The translations under genes and the position numbers were made by a program. Under the pieces are notes generated by a model. It saw only the letters and a list, made by a program, of their open reading frames with translations. It searched no databases and was not told the DNA's origin. Shown piece after piece: positions 5,711 through 6,935 of a stretch of DNA of 6,935 bases; the first letter of the stretch is position 1, and every line of letters starts with the position of its first letter. Source of the DNA: Planctomycetaceae bacterium (GTDB lineage Bacteria > Planctomycetota > Planctomycetia > Pirellulales > Thermoguttaceae); NCBI GenBank assembly GCA_031256755.1, contig JAIRPZ010000012.1:1-6935 (forward strand). Reading direction: 5' to 3'.

Positions 5711-5741
5711 CAGCAAAACTCCGGTCATCGGCAGGCAGGGT

Positions 5742-5771
5742 ATTATAGCCGAAAAACCGGCAGGATGGAAA
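5742..5771 (-). promoter_or_regulatory. Promoter of the FrhB-like/pyruvyl transferase pair
   Basis: A perfect -10 TATAAT (5747-5742) lies 18 bases after TTTCCA (5771-5766), which matches the -35 at four of six bases. Transcription would start near 5735, leaving about 35 bases of leader. The spacer contains the short inverted repeat GCCG-6-CGGC (5748-5761), which could be an operator or the weak end signal of the upstream gene. Confidence 0.6.
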
Positions 5772-5781
5772 CACCGCACCT

Positions 5782-5807
5782 GTCCGTTGCCGCTATCCGT
5801 TGCCGCT
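5782..5807 (-). repeat. 13-bp tandem duplication at the end of the DUF2339-like gene
   Basis: AGCGGCAACGGAT (5807-5795) is followed directly by AGCGGCAACGGAC (5794-5782), 12 of 13 identical. The T/C difference sits at the first base of what is the TAG stop in the first copy, so the duplication spans the gene end. It looks like a slippage product. Confidence 0.7.
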
Positions 5808-6935
5808 GTTTTTGTCCGGGTTTTCCGGCTTGAACCGCTGATACGCCCACGCCGCAAGCGACAGCACCATCGCCAATCCAAACACCGCTCCGAAACGGTA
5901 CAACTCGTTCATCCCCGCCATATCCGCGACTAATATCTTCAGCAGCGTCATCGCAAAAAGTGTAATCGCCATCCAGCGGAGAACCGGCGAACGGAAAAGA
6001 AAACCTATCAGAATCAATACTCCGGCAAAAACCGACCACAGAATCGACAACGCCATCTGCGCCTTCCACGCCTCATGATCCGTTTGCAGCAACTGTACCG
6101 ATTGAAAACATTCCGCCGACATCACAAGCCACAAAAATACTACTCCGCCGTAAATAAAAAACCGGTAAAGTCCCCGCTCCGCTTTTTTATCATCGCCGGC
6201 GGAGAATGCATAAAACAAATGTCCCAGTATGGTCAGCATAACGGCAACGGCAATCATCGGAACGGCATAAGCATTCCAAAACGGCATCAGATAATCGGGA
6301 CGCTGCATCAGATCAACCAGCAGTGCTTTCAGCAGCGCAAACCAAAGGATGACAACCGCAAAACACCGGAGCAGCGGCGACCGGAAATAAAGGGATATGC
6401 CGGCAAAGACCGTCGCCGCAACCGTCCAAAAAACTGTAAGCGATGCGGTTCCGAAAAAGACCGGATCGATGCTGTTATAGTATTCGTAACATTCAACTGA
6501 AGCATAAATCAGCAGAGTTATCGTTCCGAAAATACCGACCATTTTCCAAGCGGCGCGTTCCTGTTCATCAACGGCTGTCCGCAGGCGGTTTGTCCAAACA
6601 GCAAGGATCAATGCCGGAATCACCGGACAAAGCATCGTCATAAAATAGGGATTGACGGCGACCCGCGGACATTCGTTATCGTATCCCCAAAGTACGTCTT
6701 GATAACTTGTCCACGAGTCAATGCATGCCGCTTTCATGATCGTGAAAAACAAAATGACCATGCCGCAAACCCGCAGCGGAAAAATCCGCAGCGCAAAGCC
6801 GAGTCCCAGCCACAAAAGAGCATAAACCGTCCACAGCACCGAAAGCGACCGGACCGGAACATGAATCGGCGTAATTCTTTTAAGAAGCGGTTCAAGCCGG
6901 ATATCAACACATAAAAGCCATTCGACCGACAAAAT
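5793..6935 (-). CDS. DUF2339-like polytopic membrane protein, C-terminal part
   Basis: The reading frame runs off the right edge, so the N-terminus is missing; 381 codons including stop are present. A TTG near the edge could be read as a start but nothing favours it. The protein is largely hydrophobic, with about nine to eleven likely membrane helices joined by short polar loops. Counting from that TTG, one motif occurs three times, near residues 30-72, 164-208 and 294-337: S-x-x-W-(S/T)-V-(Y/A)-A followed by a helix, then (S/F)P(L/V)LR(C/W), then a helix ending LLK-x-x-x-x-D. The last copy, ending in LLKILVADMAGMNELYR, with the final segment LSLAAWAYQRF is typical of DUF2339 proteins. These are conserved inner-membrane proteins of unproven role, perhaps in the envelope. 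It ends in a polar tail, KPENPDKNSGNG. The FrhB-like gene follows in the same direction with its own promoter. Confidence 0.75.
   Translation of the reverse strand: MLSVEWLLCVDIRLEPLLKRITPIHVPVRSLSVLWTVYALLWLGLGFALRIFPLRVCGMVILFFTIMKAACIDSWTSYQDVLWGYDNECPRVAVNPYFMTMLCPVIPALILAVWTNRLRTAVDEQERAAWKMVGIFGTITLLIYASVECYEYYNSIDPVFFGTASLTVFWTVAATVFAGISLYFRSPLLRCFAVVILWFALLKALLVDLMQRPDYLMPFWNAYAVPMIAVAVMLTILGHLFYAFSAGDDKKAERGLYRFFIYGGVVFLWLVMSAECFQSVQLLQTDHEAWKAQMALSILWSVFAGVLILIGFLFRSPVLRWMAITLFAMTLLKILVADMAGMNELYRFGAVFGLAMVLSLAAWAYQRFKPENPDKNSGNG

Noticed and set aside
6930..6932. TTG at the right edge as the true start of the membrane protein
   Set aside because: The frame is still open to the end of the window and the family is usually much longer, so the gene most likely continues beyond it.

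Overview
This window carries five protein genes and one tRNA gene, all read from the minus strand, so along the transcript the order runs from high to low coordinates. The organism is a bacterium with moderate to high GC. A GspG-type pseudopilin standing apart from any secretion operon, a MnmG of ordinary length, poor Shine-Dalgarno sequences before several genes, a DUF2339-like membrane protein, a capsule-type pyruvyltransferase/FrhB pair and repeats of the CAGGATT kind together suggest the Planctomycetota-Verrucomicrobiota-Lentisphaerota group, perhaps an anaerobic Lentisphaerota (Victivallis-like). That placement is inference from overall character, not a search result.

Layout from the right end: (1) 5793-6935, the C-terminal part of a polytopic DUF2339-like membrane protein that enters from beyond the window and contains three internal repeats of one hydrophobic motif. 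(2) 5700-4507 and 4422-3304, a probable two-gene operon behind a promoter with a perfect TATAAT: a FrhB-like iron-sulfur flavoprotein with two four-cysteine clusters, then a polysaccharide pyruvyl transferase family protein. Such pairs are familiar in surface-polysaccharide loci; here no glycosyltransferase or sugar-nucleotide gene is next to them. (3) 3168-3096, tRNA-Glu(CTC) with its own promoter, no encoded CCA and a G1-U72 wobble. (4) 2760-910, mnmG, the wobble-uridine modification enzyme, with an extended -10 so near the ATG that the transcript may be leaderless. (5) 751-275, gspG, a major pseudopilin with its own extended -10 promoter and a good ribosome binding site. (6) 1-274, a non-coding stretch of interleaved inverted repeats, including a long hairpin built from CAGGAT units that may end gspG transcription.

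The window joins housekeeping tRNA functions (tRNA-Glu, MnmG) with envelope functions (pseudopilin, glycan-modifying pair, membrane protein). I do not see a clearly new biological system. The items most worth a second look are the interleaved repeat element at the left end, the isolated FrhB-like/pyruvyltransferase pair with a short overlapping upstream ORF and a hairpin across its gene junction, the G1-U72 tRNA-Glu, and the possible leaderless mnmG mRNA.
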